From Deferrisomatales bacterium (GTDB lineage Bacteria; Desulfobacterota; Deferrisomatia; Deferrisomatales; JARGFW01): DNA of 46,476 bases. This document shows, piece after piece, positions 1 to 7,086 of the stretch. The stretch is taken from NCBI GenBank assembly GCA_029211085.1, contig JARGFW010000015.1, forward strand, positions 1 to 46,476, given 5' to 3'. The notes below the pieces were generated by a model. It made no database searches. It saw only the letters and a program-made list of their open reading frames with translations, and had not been told where the DNA came from. Every line of letters begins with the position of its first letter. Within the stretch, counting starts at the first letter, position 1. The translations under genes and the position numbers were made by a program.

Positions 1-345
1 CACAGGCCGTAGCCGCCACAACTACTTAATGATTTCAGCGCCTTGCGGACTCAGTGAATCACCCATATCGGTTCCCCTCCAAAATGCCCGTCGAAAGGGC
101 ATTCTGGCGGTGCAGAAACAACCACAAGATGTTGTATGCGCTTCACTCAACCGGATACCCCAGATCAGTATTTACAGCCAGTTGCGCGTCTTTCGCCATG
201 GGGCGGGACTCTACCAGACGCGCTCAAGATCCACGCTGCTATACGATTTGGCGATACGGTTGGCGATACGGTCAGTGGGCAAGCTTGCCGGCACAGGCCG
301 TTCGCAGCTTCCTGTCTGGCCCCTCATCCACTTGAGATCAACCAC
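1..345. other. left-edge stretch with no recognised gene
   Basis: This stretch lies downstream of the IclR gene. I see no convincing coding frame on either strand. It holds a perfect hairpin (AATGCCC at 83-89 with GGGCATT at 97-103) and a perfect tandem duplication of TTGGCGATACGG (248-259 and 260-271). The composition is less GC-rich than the main catabolic genes. It may be the remains of a mobile or rearranged segment, but nothing identifies one. Confidence 0.4.
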
Positions 346-1149
346 TCAACTCATGCTCTCTGGGTCGTAGTGAAGGTCATGAGAGACCTTCTCAGCGGCA
401 AGCTTCAGACCTGACACCAACTCAGACGCGGGGTCTGCTTTGACTCGGTCCGCCGGCCCGATTACGACGACAGCTGCGACAGCTGTGCCCTCGTGATTAA
501 ACACAGGAGCTGCCAGTGCCGTTACACCGAGGTCGATCTCTTCCACATCCACAGCGAATCCTCGCTCGCGCACCATTTCCAGCTGTCTTGAATAGACCTT
601 TGGATCTGTGATCGTGTGCTCGGTCAGTCGGCCCACGCCGCGGCCAAAGACCCCTTGCCATTGCGCACTAGGCGAATAGGCAAAGATCGCCTTCGCACCC
701 GCAGCCGCATGAACAGGGACCGTTGCGCCGAGAGAAGTGGTTGTACGCACCGGCCGCGCCCCCTCCGCAAGATAGGCAAGCACGGTGAGGTCGCCCGAGA
801 TCACCTCCAACCCAACAGTTTCATTCAACCTATCACGGAGCTCATCCAGATGCGGCTTGGCGATCTGGACCAACTCGCTCTTCAGCGACTGTTTGATGGC
901 GGTCGCAAGCCGAAGAACGGATGGGCCAAGGCGAAAGGCCTTCCCTTTTTGGATTTGTTGCAGGAATCCGTGACGTGCGAGGGTGAGCAGAATCCGCGAT
1001 GCCGTCGCTTTGTGCAGGTTGAGCAGGTTACTGACCTCTGTGGTAGTCAGCTCCTTGTTGTGCGGATGGTAAAGCATAAGGATCTTGAGTGACTTTTCGA
1101 TGGCGTTCGCCTTTTCGGAGGCAACGGTTTTCCCTTTATCCTGCTTCAT
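346..1149 (-). CDS. IclR-family transcriptional regulator
   Basis: This 267-residue protein has the normal IclR layout. The N-terminal winged helix-turn-helix contains EKSLKILMLY and LLNLHKATASRILLTL (about residues 18-60). The C-terminal effector-binding domain carries typical patches such as GLEVISGDLTVLAYL and VDVEEIDLGVTALAAPVFN. I chose the ATG at 1149; a TTG twelve codons upstream (1185) is possible but lacks a better ribosome-binding site. IclR proteins usually control aromatic or acyl-compound catabolic operons by binding palindromes near promoters. It is the last intact gene at the left and is separated from the catabolic genes by gene debris. It could control the sigma70-type promoter near 14.1 kb, but that is inference. 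Confidence 0.9.
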   Translation of the reverse strand: MKQDKGKTVASEKANAIEKSLKILMLYHPHNKELTTTEVSNLLNLHKATASRILLTLARHGFLQQIQKGKAFRLGPSVLRLATAIKQSLKSELVQIAKPHLDELRDRLNETVGLEVISGDLTVLAYLAEGARPVRTTTSLGATVPVHAAAGAKAIFAYSPSAQWQGVFGRGVGRLTEHTITDPKVYSRQLEMVRERGFAVDVEEIDLGVTALAAPVFNHEGTAVAAVVVIGPADRVKADPASELVSGLKLAAEKVSHDLHYDPESMS

Positions 1150-1418
1150 CCGAGTCTTTGCGCCTTTCGAGAGAAGGTCTTGCAATATGATAACAGGCGG
1201 CGATCATACACAAGGTACCGCGTTTCCGACAACCGCGTTCGCACACCAAAGGGGTACACGGAATGGCCTGGTCAGAGGTTGGCCGACGACTTGGTCCCCT
1301 GCCATGCCAAAGAGGAGGCTACAGCATCATTCCCGTGGACGAAAAACCCGACCCTTTCAGTGGGCCGGATCTTTCTGCCTTCAGTGTTCGAGGGCCGGTG
1401 GCGCAGAGACGATCATCG

Positions 1419-1691
1419 CTAGCTCGTGCCGTACGTGTACACCCGGTCCGGCACATCATTCATGTCATCCTCGTCGATGAAAGCCACCAACCGAACGATG
1501 GACCCGTCGCCCATGTACCGGCGGATCGGGGAACCCGAGAGGATGCACCGCTTGCCGACCACCTTGGCAATATCGCCGCCGACGTTCTCCCACCCGACGA
1601 TGCCGTTCTTCATGAGCAGGTCGTGGCACGGCTCTCACTCCGGCAAAGCGTCCTTGACGCTCTTGCCGAACATGGCCCCGTATTTGAGAAA
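1419..1691 (-). pseudogene. C-terminal remnant of a cyclase-family (PF04199) gene
   Basis: The frame ending at 1419 matches the C-terminal region of the intact cyclase at 2753-3766: NGIVGWENVGGD against NGIVGVENLGGD, RRYMGDGSIVRLVAFIDED against RWYMGDGSIARCVAEIDED, and NDVPDRVYTYG against NDVPTREYFYG. The match continues upstream into EPCHDLLM, where the expected Trp codon is a TGA (1635-1637), and fades at a TAA at 1692-1694. About two thirds of the gene is missing and an internal nonsense codon is present. This is therefore a relic of a second, diverged cyclase gene, not a duplication of the present one in its current form. Confidence 0.8.
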
Positions 1692-1729
1692 TTATACTTC
1701 ATGCGTACCGCACGTGCTTTATCGCCTAT

Positions 1730-2413
1730 CTACTTATTATTGAAATACATCGAAACCTGTTCGTCAGTTCTAAAGTCATCCACACCACAATCATCAAAAT
1801 GTATCAACTCTTTAGTGGGACGCATCTTTTTTTCTGGCGGCATCGCCTCAGGGTAACCAAGAACCAGCATATCAAAAATTTTCAGTGGTTCAGGGACGCC
1901 AAGCATATCTTTTATCTTTGCCTCGACATCAGGCACTTGAACTGCTGACATCCACTGAGAGCCAAGCCCAAGGCTTACAGCGGCAAGTGCTGCATGTTGG
2001 AACGCCACTGCCAGTGACGCATAAAACACGGCAGTCCACTTCTCATCATCGGTCCGTACCGGCGGCACATGGCTCAAGGGGCGAACTCGGGTATCCCCGA
2101 ATACGAGCATGAAGACGGGGGCCTCCTGCCACCCCACGTCGATCTTTTGCGGAGGACCATTTTCACTGTTTGGGGTAGGTGCCTTACCCTTGAAAAGCCG
2201 TTGCCGTGCCTCACCGATGATGCTGCCGATCTGCCGGCGCAGTTCCGGTTTTCTCACCACCACAAATTCCCACAGCTGGGAGTTGAATCCGGACGGCGCC
2301 CACCGGGCCGCTTCAACGATCTTTTCAATGTCTTCGTCGGCCACCGGGTCCGGCTTGTAACGACGAACGCTGCGGCGGGCCTTGACCAGCTCAAGGAATG
2401 CGTCATACGTCAT
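1730..2413 (-). CDS. nitroreductase-family FMN oxidoreductase
   Basis: The protein has 227 residues from the ATG at 2413, which follows a purine-rich GGGAGCGAGCC. An open frame runs further upstream but only through a dead BKACE fragment read in another frame, so I did not use it. The N-terminus ARRSVRRYKPDPV and the following EAARWAPSGFNSQLWEFVVV are the FMN-binding signature of the nitroreductase fold. FQHAALAAVSLGLGSQWM and LVLGYPE are the usual C-terminal landmarks. The family reduces nitro groups, enones or flavins with NAD(P)H. The gene sits between two gene fragments (BKACE remnant upstream, cyclase remnant downstream). Its last codons are AT-rich compared with the rest of the window. 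Its substrate cannot be told. Confidence 0.88.
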   Translation of the reverse strand: MTYDAFLELVKARRSVRRYKPDPVADEDIEKIVEAARWAPSGFNSQLWEFVVVRKPELRRQIGSIIGEARQRLFKGKAPTPNSENGPPQKIDVGWQEAPVFMLVFGDTRVRPLSHVPPVRTDDEKWTAVFYASLAVAFQHAALAAVSLGLGSQWMSAVQVPDVEAKIKDMLGVPEPLKIFDMLVLGYPEAMPPEKKMRPTKELIHFDDCGVDDFRTDEQVSMYFNNK

Positions 2414-2600
2414 GGCTCGCTCCCTTCCCTCCAATACTCGACCTGGTCGATTCCCTGGAGGACGAAGATGCAGCTGGCGTCGGCAGCCGTGGCCACCTCT
2501 CGCCCCATGTCGGTCACCATCGCCCCGGTCTTCTCCACCGGCTGGGCATTTGACTCCCCAGGATGTCCTTGCGGGGCCCCCACGCGCATGGAGCGCAATC
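2413..2600 (-). pseudogene. C-terminal remnant of a BKACE (DUF849) gene
   Basis: The reading frame matches the end of the intact BKACE protein at 3925-4851: ESNAQPVEKTGAMVTDMGRE against ESNAQLVEKAVAMVTDMGRQ, VATAADAS against VATPADAR, and GIDQVEY against GIDQVKY. Upstream, MRVG matches VRVG, then several codons are missing and the LRKGVLA-like segment (PRKDILG) lies in another frame. The normal TAG stop has become TGG, so the frame runs on a few codons into the nitroreductase start. It is a broken copy of a paralogous gene. Confidence 0.8.
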
Positions 2601-2612
2601 GTCCAAGAAGAC

Positions 2613-2735
2613 CTACTTACGTATATCGAAGACCACTTTCCCCTCCACCTGCTCGGCGAAAAGCGCATCAACGGATTCATGCGAGGTGTCCCAAGACTCG
2701 CGCCTGCCGATGTGAACTATTCGTTTCCTTTGAGC
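2613..2735 (-). pseudogene. tail fragment of a medium-chain dehydrogenase-like gene
   Basis: Immediately downstream of the intact cyclase stop, the minus strand reads about 40 codons ending in DALFAEQVEGKVVFDIRK and then TAG (2613-2615). The pattern ALF...V-GKVVFDI before a stop is typical of the C-terminus of MDR-superfamily alcohol dehydrogenases and quinone oxidoreductases. No start or cofactor domain is present. The call rests on a short motif, so it is tentative. Confidence 0.45.
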
Positions 2736-2752
2736 CACTGGTTCGAGGAGTG

Positions 2753-3766
2753 TTACTTGTCTTTGTTTCTGTTGAACACGCGCTGAATATATTTCAAACC
2801 ATTGGCGCCGCCATGCGCCTCATCGGCGTAACCGGTGCCACCATAGAAGTACTCTCTCGTCGGCACGTCGTTCAGCTGATCCTCATCAATTTCCGCGACA
2901 CAGCGGGCGATTGAGCCGTCACCCATGTACCAGCGCATGGGGAAACAGAAAAATCTGAAGCGTTTTCCGGAAACCTTGTCCAAATCGCCGCCCAGATTCT
3001 CCACACCCACGATGCCGTTCCCCAACATCAGCTTGTGACAAGGCTCCCACGTGCCCCAGCCGCTAACGGCTTCCAAGTCGCCGTACCTTTCGTCGTACGC
3101 CGCTTGGCCATGCATCTTGATATATTCAAACTTATCGAATTCAGCGTATGCTGCTTCTCCGAACAGCTGTTTGTATTCCTCGACGATAGACTGACCCGAA
3201 TGTCCCACCAGGTTCAGTGCGGTACCACCGTTCAACCCCATAGCGGTGTGCAGGGGGTGATCCAATGCCTGCCCATCCATAGCCACACATTTTAACTTGT
3301 GTTTCACGATCCATCTGCCTGCTTCTACTCCTGTTCCACAGGCATAATGATAATATGCCTTGGAATCGTCGTAGTACTTGTGCATGCCGGTGTCCAGCAC
3401 AAGAACCATGCCGGCCAGTTCACCGGGTTTGATTCCGGCTTTCTCGCAGGCGGCTTCCAGATCCTTCGGACCAATCAACTCCCAAGGCTCGACCTCGATC
3501 TTCAGGCAAACCGCGTCGCCGGTATACGCATCGACCGGCATTTCATGCGTATACCTGGCACGACGACCATCGAATTCATACTCCATCACGTGACGCGGGG
3601 CATCGCAATGCGTAGTGGTATGTTGCGGCACATTGATCCACTGTGTCAGGACGCCGCTCTTGGCCATCGTGTGATCGCTGCCAATGTTCCCCTTACCAAA
3701 ATATGGCCACCGAGGGCTCTCAGCGCTGAACGGATGACTTAAATCAATAAATACTTTTTTCCCCAT
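2753..3766 (-). CDS. cyclase-family metal-dependent hydrolase (PF04199)
   Basis: The protein has 337 residues, longer than the usual 210-260 of kynurenine-formamidase-like members. The metal-binding signature HxxTHxDxPxH is present as HTTTHCDAPRH at about residues 49-59, following QWINVPQ. GDAVCLKIE, MDGQALDHPLH and NGIVGVENLGGD are further family landmarks. The start has a good AGGAGAAAGAAC site in front of ATG. Family members hydrolyse amides, lactones or cyclic ketones. It follows SDR, 3HAD-like and BKACE genes, so a ring-opening hydrolase such as dihydrophloroglucinol cyclohydrolase is a reasonable hypothesis (inference). Its GC content is visibly lower than its upstream neighbours (about 26-31 G/C per 60 bases in two stretches I counted), which suggests separate acquisition. 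Confidence 0.88.
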   Translation of the reverse strand: MGKKVFIDLSHPFSAESPRWPYFGKGNIGSDHTMAKSGVLTQWINVPQHTTTHCDAPRHVMEYEFDGRRARYTHEMPVDAYTGDAVCLKIEVEPWELIGPKDLEAACEKAGIKPGELAGMVLVLDTGMHKYYDDSKAYYHYACGTGVEAGRWIVKHKLKCVAMDGQALDHPLHTAMGLNGGTALNLVGHSGQSIVEEYKQLFGEAAYAEFDKFEYIKMHGQAAYDERYGDLEAVSGWGTWEPCHKLMLGNGIVGVENLGGDLDKVSGKRFRFFCFPMRWYMGDGSIARCVAEIDEDQLNDVPTREYFYGGTGYADEAHGGANGLKYIQRVFNRNKDK

Positions 3767-3793
3767 GTTCTTTCTCCTTTTAAAAAATCTAGT

Positions 3794-3870
3794 TCATGTT
3801 TGTCGCCGTTGCTCACACCACGCGCCATACTCTGCCAGGAACTTCCTCGCCAGCACCCGCGTGGCCCGTG
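3794..3870 (-). pseudogene. possible short gene tail between BKACE and cyclase genes
   Basis: The 158-bp gap between the BKACE stop and the cyclase start reads on the minus strand as a short frame ending in LAEYGAWCEQRRQT and a stop at 3794-3796. It looks like the end of a protein, with no start or fold in front. It may be a remnant from the rearrangement that inserted the low-GC cyclase gene. This is weakly supported. Confidence 0.2.
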
Positions 3871-3924
3871 AGGTTTATCCGGGATTCCTCGCGCCTCCCG
3901 CTCGGTGGACAACCTGCCTCCCCG

Positions 3925-4851
3925 CTAATACTTGACCTGGTCGATCCCCTTGAGGCCGAGGATGCGGCGTGCGTCAGCCGGTGTAGCTACCTGCCGCCCC
4001 ATGTCGGTCACCATGGCCACGGCCTTCTCCACCAATTGGGCGTTGGACTCGGCGAGAACCCCTTTGCGCAGGTAGATGTTGTCCTCCAACCCCACCCGGA
4101 CGTGGCCTCCCATCTGGATGGAGATCGGCGCCAGGTTGAACTGGCCGCTGCTCGCGGCGCACACGGACCAGGTATAGCCTTCCGCGCCGAACAGCGTATC
4201 CGCCTTGCGCTTGAGGAAGATCAGGTCCTCGGGCATGGTGCCGATGCCGCCCAGCACCCCCATCACAAACTGGATGTGCATGGGTGGGGTCATCAACCCT
4301 TCCCGGACCAGGTAGGCCAGGTTGTACAGGTGACCCACGTCGTAGGCCTCGAGCTCCGGCTTCACACCATACTTCCGGACCAGCCCGCAGAGGTGCTCGA
4401 GATCGTGGAAGGTGTTCTTGAAGACGAAGTCTTTGGAGGCCTCCAGGTACTTCGGCTCCCACTCGAACTGCCACTTCCGCTCCTTCTTCAGGGCTTGCTG
4501 CAGGCCGAAATTCATCGACCCCAGGTTGAAGGAGCACATCTCCGGCTCGAAGCGGGTCACGTTGGCCGTGCGCTCCTGCACGGTCATGGCCGGCGAGCCC
4601 CCGGTGGTCATGCAGATGACCACGTACGCGCGCTCCTTAATGCCGGACATGATCTGCCCGAACACCTCCGGATCCGCCGAAGGCGAGCCATCCATCGGGT
4701 TGCGGGCGTGAATGTGTACGATCGACGCCCCGGCTTCCGCGGCCCCCACCGCCGAGTCGATGATGTCCTCGGTCTTCCATGGCAGGTAGGGCGTAACCGA
4801 CGGCACGGCGATGGCTCCAGTAATGGCCGCAGTAATGATTACGGGTTCCAT
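3925..4851 (-). CDS. BKACE-family 3-keto acid cleavage enzyme (DUF849)
   Basis: This 308-residue protein belongs to the family of 3-keto-5-aminohexanoate cleavage enzyme (Kce). These Zn-dependent TIM barrels transfer a C2 unit from acetyl-CoA to a beta-keto acid, releasing acetoacetate plus a new CoA ester. Visible landmarks are HIHARNPMDG (two Zn-binding His), CMTTGGSPAMTVQER, the SFNLGSMNFG strand and GGHVRVGLEDNIYL, which carries the expected Zn-binding Glu and substrate-binding Arg. The start is ATG at 4851. It lies 32 bp after the 3HAD-like gene. Triacetate acetoacetate-lyase of anaerobic phloroglucinol degradation belongs to this family, so the context suggests cleavage of a 3,5-dioxohexanoate-like acid. 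The exact substrate is inferred, not shown. Confidence 0.9.
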   Translation of the reverse strand: MEPVIITAAITGAIAVPSVTPYLPWKTEDIIDSAVGAAEAGASIVHIHARNPMDGSPSADPEVFGQIMSGIKERAYVVICMTTGGSPAMTVQERTANVTRFEPEMCSFNLGSMNFGLQQALKKERKWQFEWEPKYLEASKDFVFKNTFHDLEHLCGLVRKYGVKPELEAYDVGHLYNLAYLVREGLMTPPMHIQFVMGVLGGIGTMPEDLIFLKRKADTLFGAEGYTWSVCAASSGQFNLAPISIQMGGHVRVGLEDNIYLRKGVLAESNAQLVEKAVAMVTDMGRQVATPADARRILGLKGIDQVKY

Positions 4852-4883
4852 GTCTTACCTCCGCAACTCTACGTTGGCGCCCC

Positions 4884-5858
4884 TCACGAGACGCGGTGAC
4901 CCTTCACCCACTGGAAGAGGTGCGCCTCCAGGTCGGTGCGGACTCGCTGTGCCCCTTCGGGAGACCACTCCCGCAGGCCGCGCCCCGTCTTGAACCCAAG
5001 CTCGCCTTTGGCCACCTTGTCGACCAGGAGCGGTGAGGGCGCCGGCGAGTTCTCCAGATGTTTGAGGATGTAGTCGTGGATCGCCAGTGTCAGGTCCAGC
5101 CCAACGAGCTCCGCGGTTTCTAGCGGCCCCAACACGGGGAGGCGGATGCCGAAGCCGAACTTCACGACCTCGTCCACAACATCCGCGTCCGCGATGCCGC
5201 GCTCCACGATGGAGATCGCCTCCCGCCAGAGGGCGTGCTGCAGGCGGTTGCCCACGAACCCCGGCACGTCGCGCTTCACCCGAACGGGGTGCTTGCCCAC
5301 CTCGGTCAACAGGTTGAAGGTGCTCTCCACGGTCTCCGGCGAAGTCTGCTCACCGGGGATGACCTCCACCAGGGGAACGAGGGTCGGAGGGTTCCAGAAG
5401 TGCGTCCCGACGATCCTCCCCTGCCGGACAGCCTTTGCCGCGATCTCCGTGATGCTGATGACCGAGGTGTTCGTCGCCAGGATCGCCTCGGGAGGGCAGA
5501 AGGAGTCGAGCCTGCGGAACAGCTCCTGCTTGAGTTCCAGGTTTTCCGATACGGCCTCTACAACGAAATTTGCGTCACGGGCCGCCACTTCGAGATCACC
5601 CACCGTGCGCAGGAGCCGGAGTGCGGGTTCGATCCTCTCGGGATCCGCGAGCCCCTGTTCCGCCATGCGCAAGAGGTTGCCCCGGATCCGCTCCGGGGCC
5701 GCCGCGAGCGCCTCGGCGCTGACGTCGGTGAGGGTGACCGGGTACCCGGCATAGGCGAAGAGCTGCGCGATCCCGTGCCCCATCAACCCCGCACCCACGA
5801 CGAGGACCTGCTTCGAAGCGGCCTCCTCCTTGGGACGGCCGCCTCTAACCGGCAACAC
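4884..5858 (-). CDS. 3-hydroxyacyl-CoA dehydrogenase-family NAD oxidoreductase
   Basis: The N-terminal Rossmann motif VVGAGLMGHGIAQLFAYAGY is followed by NTSVISITEIA, the catalytic GTHFWNPPTLVPLVEVI loop and the C-terminal dimer domain starting at VPGFVGNRLQHALWREAI. No ATG lies near the Rossmann start. I place the start at the GTG at 5858, inside the 3' end of the SDR gene (324 residues); TTG at 5855 is equally possible. At about 320 residues it resembles lambda-crystallin/L-gulonate and carnitine dehydrogenases, which oxidise free 3-hydroxy acids, rather than the 280-residue HBD type. Sitting between SDR and BKACE, it may oxidise a hydroxy-oxo acid to the dioxo acid cleaved by BKACE (inference). 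Confidence 0.88.
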   Translation of the reverse strand: MLPVRGGRPKEEAASKQVLVVGAGLMGHGIAQLFAYAGYPVTLTDVSAEALAAAPERIRGNLLRMAEQGLADPERIEPALRLLRTVGDLEVAARDANFVVEAVSENLELKQELFRRLDSFCPPEAILATNTSVISITEIAAKAVRQGRIVGTHFWNPPTLVPLVEVIPGEQTSPETVESTFNLLTEVGKHPVRVKRDVPGFVGNRLQHALWREAISIVERGIADADVVDEVVKFGFGIRLPVLGPLETAELVGLDLTLAIHDYILKHLENSPAPSPLLVDKVAKGELGFKTGRGLREWSPEGAQRVRTDLEAHLFQWVKGHRVS

Positions 5859-6642
5859 TGCCGCCGTCCACGTAGAGAATGTGCCCCGTGACCATGGCGC
5901 TCGCATCCGACGCCAGGTACACGGCCGCGCCTATGAAATCGTCGGGGTCGGCCGCCCGGCCGATCGGGATCCGCGTCATGAAGAGCTTGTACATCTCCGG
6001 GTCCTTCAGGATCGGCTCGGTGAGCGGCGTCCAGAAGATGCACGGCGCGATGGAGTTCACCCGGATCTTGTTTTTCGCCCACTCGCAGGCGAGCTGCCGG
6101 GTGAGCAGGTGGATGGCGCCTTTGCTCGTCCCGTAGGCGGAGTAACCCGCCGGGTGCCCCTGGCTGCCGCGGATGGAGGAGACGGTGACGATGTTGCCGC
6201 CCTCGCCCCGTTGGATCAGGTGCTTCGCCACCGCCTGGCAGCACAGGAATGTGCCCTTGACGTTCACGTCCATCACCTTCTGCCACTCGGCGATCGCCAT
6301 CTCTTCCGCTGGCTGGCGGTAGGCGATGCCGGCTCCGGTGACCAGGATGTCCACCTTGCCCAGGTCGCGAACCGCCTGGGCCGTCATCTCCTCAACGCTC
6401 TGCGGGTCGCTCACATCGCAGGAGATGGCGACCGCCTTGCGGCCGGTCTCCCGCACCTCTGCGGCCGTCTCTTCGAGCGACGACAGGGTGCGCGCGGTCA
6501 CGGCCACGTCGGCGCCGTAGGCGGCCAAGCCACTGGCCACCGCCCGTCCCAGCCCCCCGGAACCGCCCGTCACGATGGCCGTCTTTCCAGTGAGATCGAA
6601 CAAATTGCGGACTTCGGGTATACCCTTCTTCGTCTGCATCAC
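5845..6642 (-). CDS. SDR-family NAD(P)-dependent reductase
   Basis: This 265-residue classical short-chain dehydrogenase has the cofactor motif TGGSGGLG at about residues 24-31, NAG replaced by TGAGIA, a catalytic Ser in TVSSIRG and the YxxxK pair in YGTSKG. It ends in the usual VTGHILYVDGGSVAG. The Thr-Ala-Arg after strand two (VAVTARTL) suggests NADPH preference. It is the first oxidoreductase of the SDR-3HAD-BKACE-cyclase set and its 3' end overlaps the next gene, which implies translational coupling. Phloroglucinol reductase is an SDR, so that role is possible. A generic ketoreductase is the alternative. Confidence 0.9.
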   Translation of the reverse strand: MMQTKKGIPEVRNLFDLTGKTAIVTGGSGGLGRAVASGLAAYGADVAVTARTLSSLEETAAEVRETGRKAVAISCDVSDPQSVEEMTAQAVRDLGKVDILVTGAGIAYRQPAEEMAIAEWQKVMDVNVKGTFLCCQAVAKHLIQRGEGGNIVTVSSIRGSQGHPAGYSAYGTSKGAIHLLTRQLACEWAKNKIRVNSIAPCIFWTPLTEPILKDPEMYKLFMTRIPIGRAADPDDFIGAAVYLASDASAMVTGHILYVDGGSVAG

Positions 6643-6706
6643 GCACTCCTCACGGCCCCGTCCTCGCCCCCCGGGTTTGACCGCCCGGGCGTGGCAGGGC
6701 TCCGCA

Positions 6707-7045
6707 TCAGTCAGGGTAGTTGATGACCACCAGCATGCTCGCCGGCCGGTTGGTGTTGTTGATGATCTCCCGGCCCTCGCCGGCCCCGATGAAGACGGAA
6801 TCCCAAGGGCCCAGGACGATCTCCTGGTCTGGGGTCTTCACCGTGACCTCGCCATCCAGCACGAAGTAGATCTTCTCCACCGGCGAGGCGTCGAACTCTG
6901 CGCCGCCCCCCGGCAGGAAGTGCGACAGTCCCATCCAGAACTTGCTCGCCCCGGTCTCCTCCTTGCCGTGCAGCTTCAGGGCCGTCATGGCGAAGTGCTT
7001 CGGGGCCTGGTACGGCTTTACGTCTGCCAACGAGACCTTCTTCAT
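6707..7045 (-). CDS. small cupin-domain protein
   Basis: This 112-residue single-domain cupin contains FLPGGGAEFD, EKIYFVLDGEVTVKTPDQE and GPWDSVFIGAGEGREIINN, which form the two conserved cupin motifs. The metal-binding HxH of motif 1 is not present (AEF instead), and the His of motif 2 is also missing, so a classical Fe or Mn site is unlikely. It may bind a ligand without catalysis or assist a neighbour enzyme. It lies between the MMPL transporter and the SDR gene with short spacers, so it is presumably in the same transcript. Confidence 0.82.
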   Translation of the reverse strand: MKKVSLADVKPYQAPKHFAMTALKLHGKEETGASKFWMGLSHFLPGGGAEFDASPVEKIYFVLDGEVTVKTPDQEIVLGPWDSVFIGAGEGREIINNTNRPASMLVVINYPD

Positions 7046-7086
7046 CAGGTACCCTCCTTATACTCCGGGGTGCAACGATCTCTCTT

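Noticed and set aside
83..103. Hairpin AATGCCC/GGGCATT as an insertion-sequence end or attachment site
   Set aside because: There is no transposase or integrase, no second copy of the sequence and no target duplication in the window.
1186..1418. Possible small genes upstream of the IclR gene
   Set aside because: The frames are short on both strands and do not match anything in the window; this is likely the IclR promoter region plus degraded sequence.
5859..5906. ATG at 5906 as start of the 3HAD-like protein
   Set aside because: It would add 16 residues read inside the SDR coding region with no homology; the GTG at 5858 is closer to the Rossmann fold.
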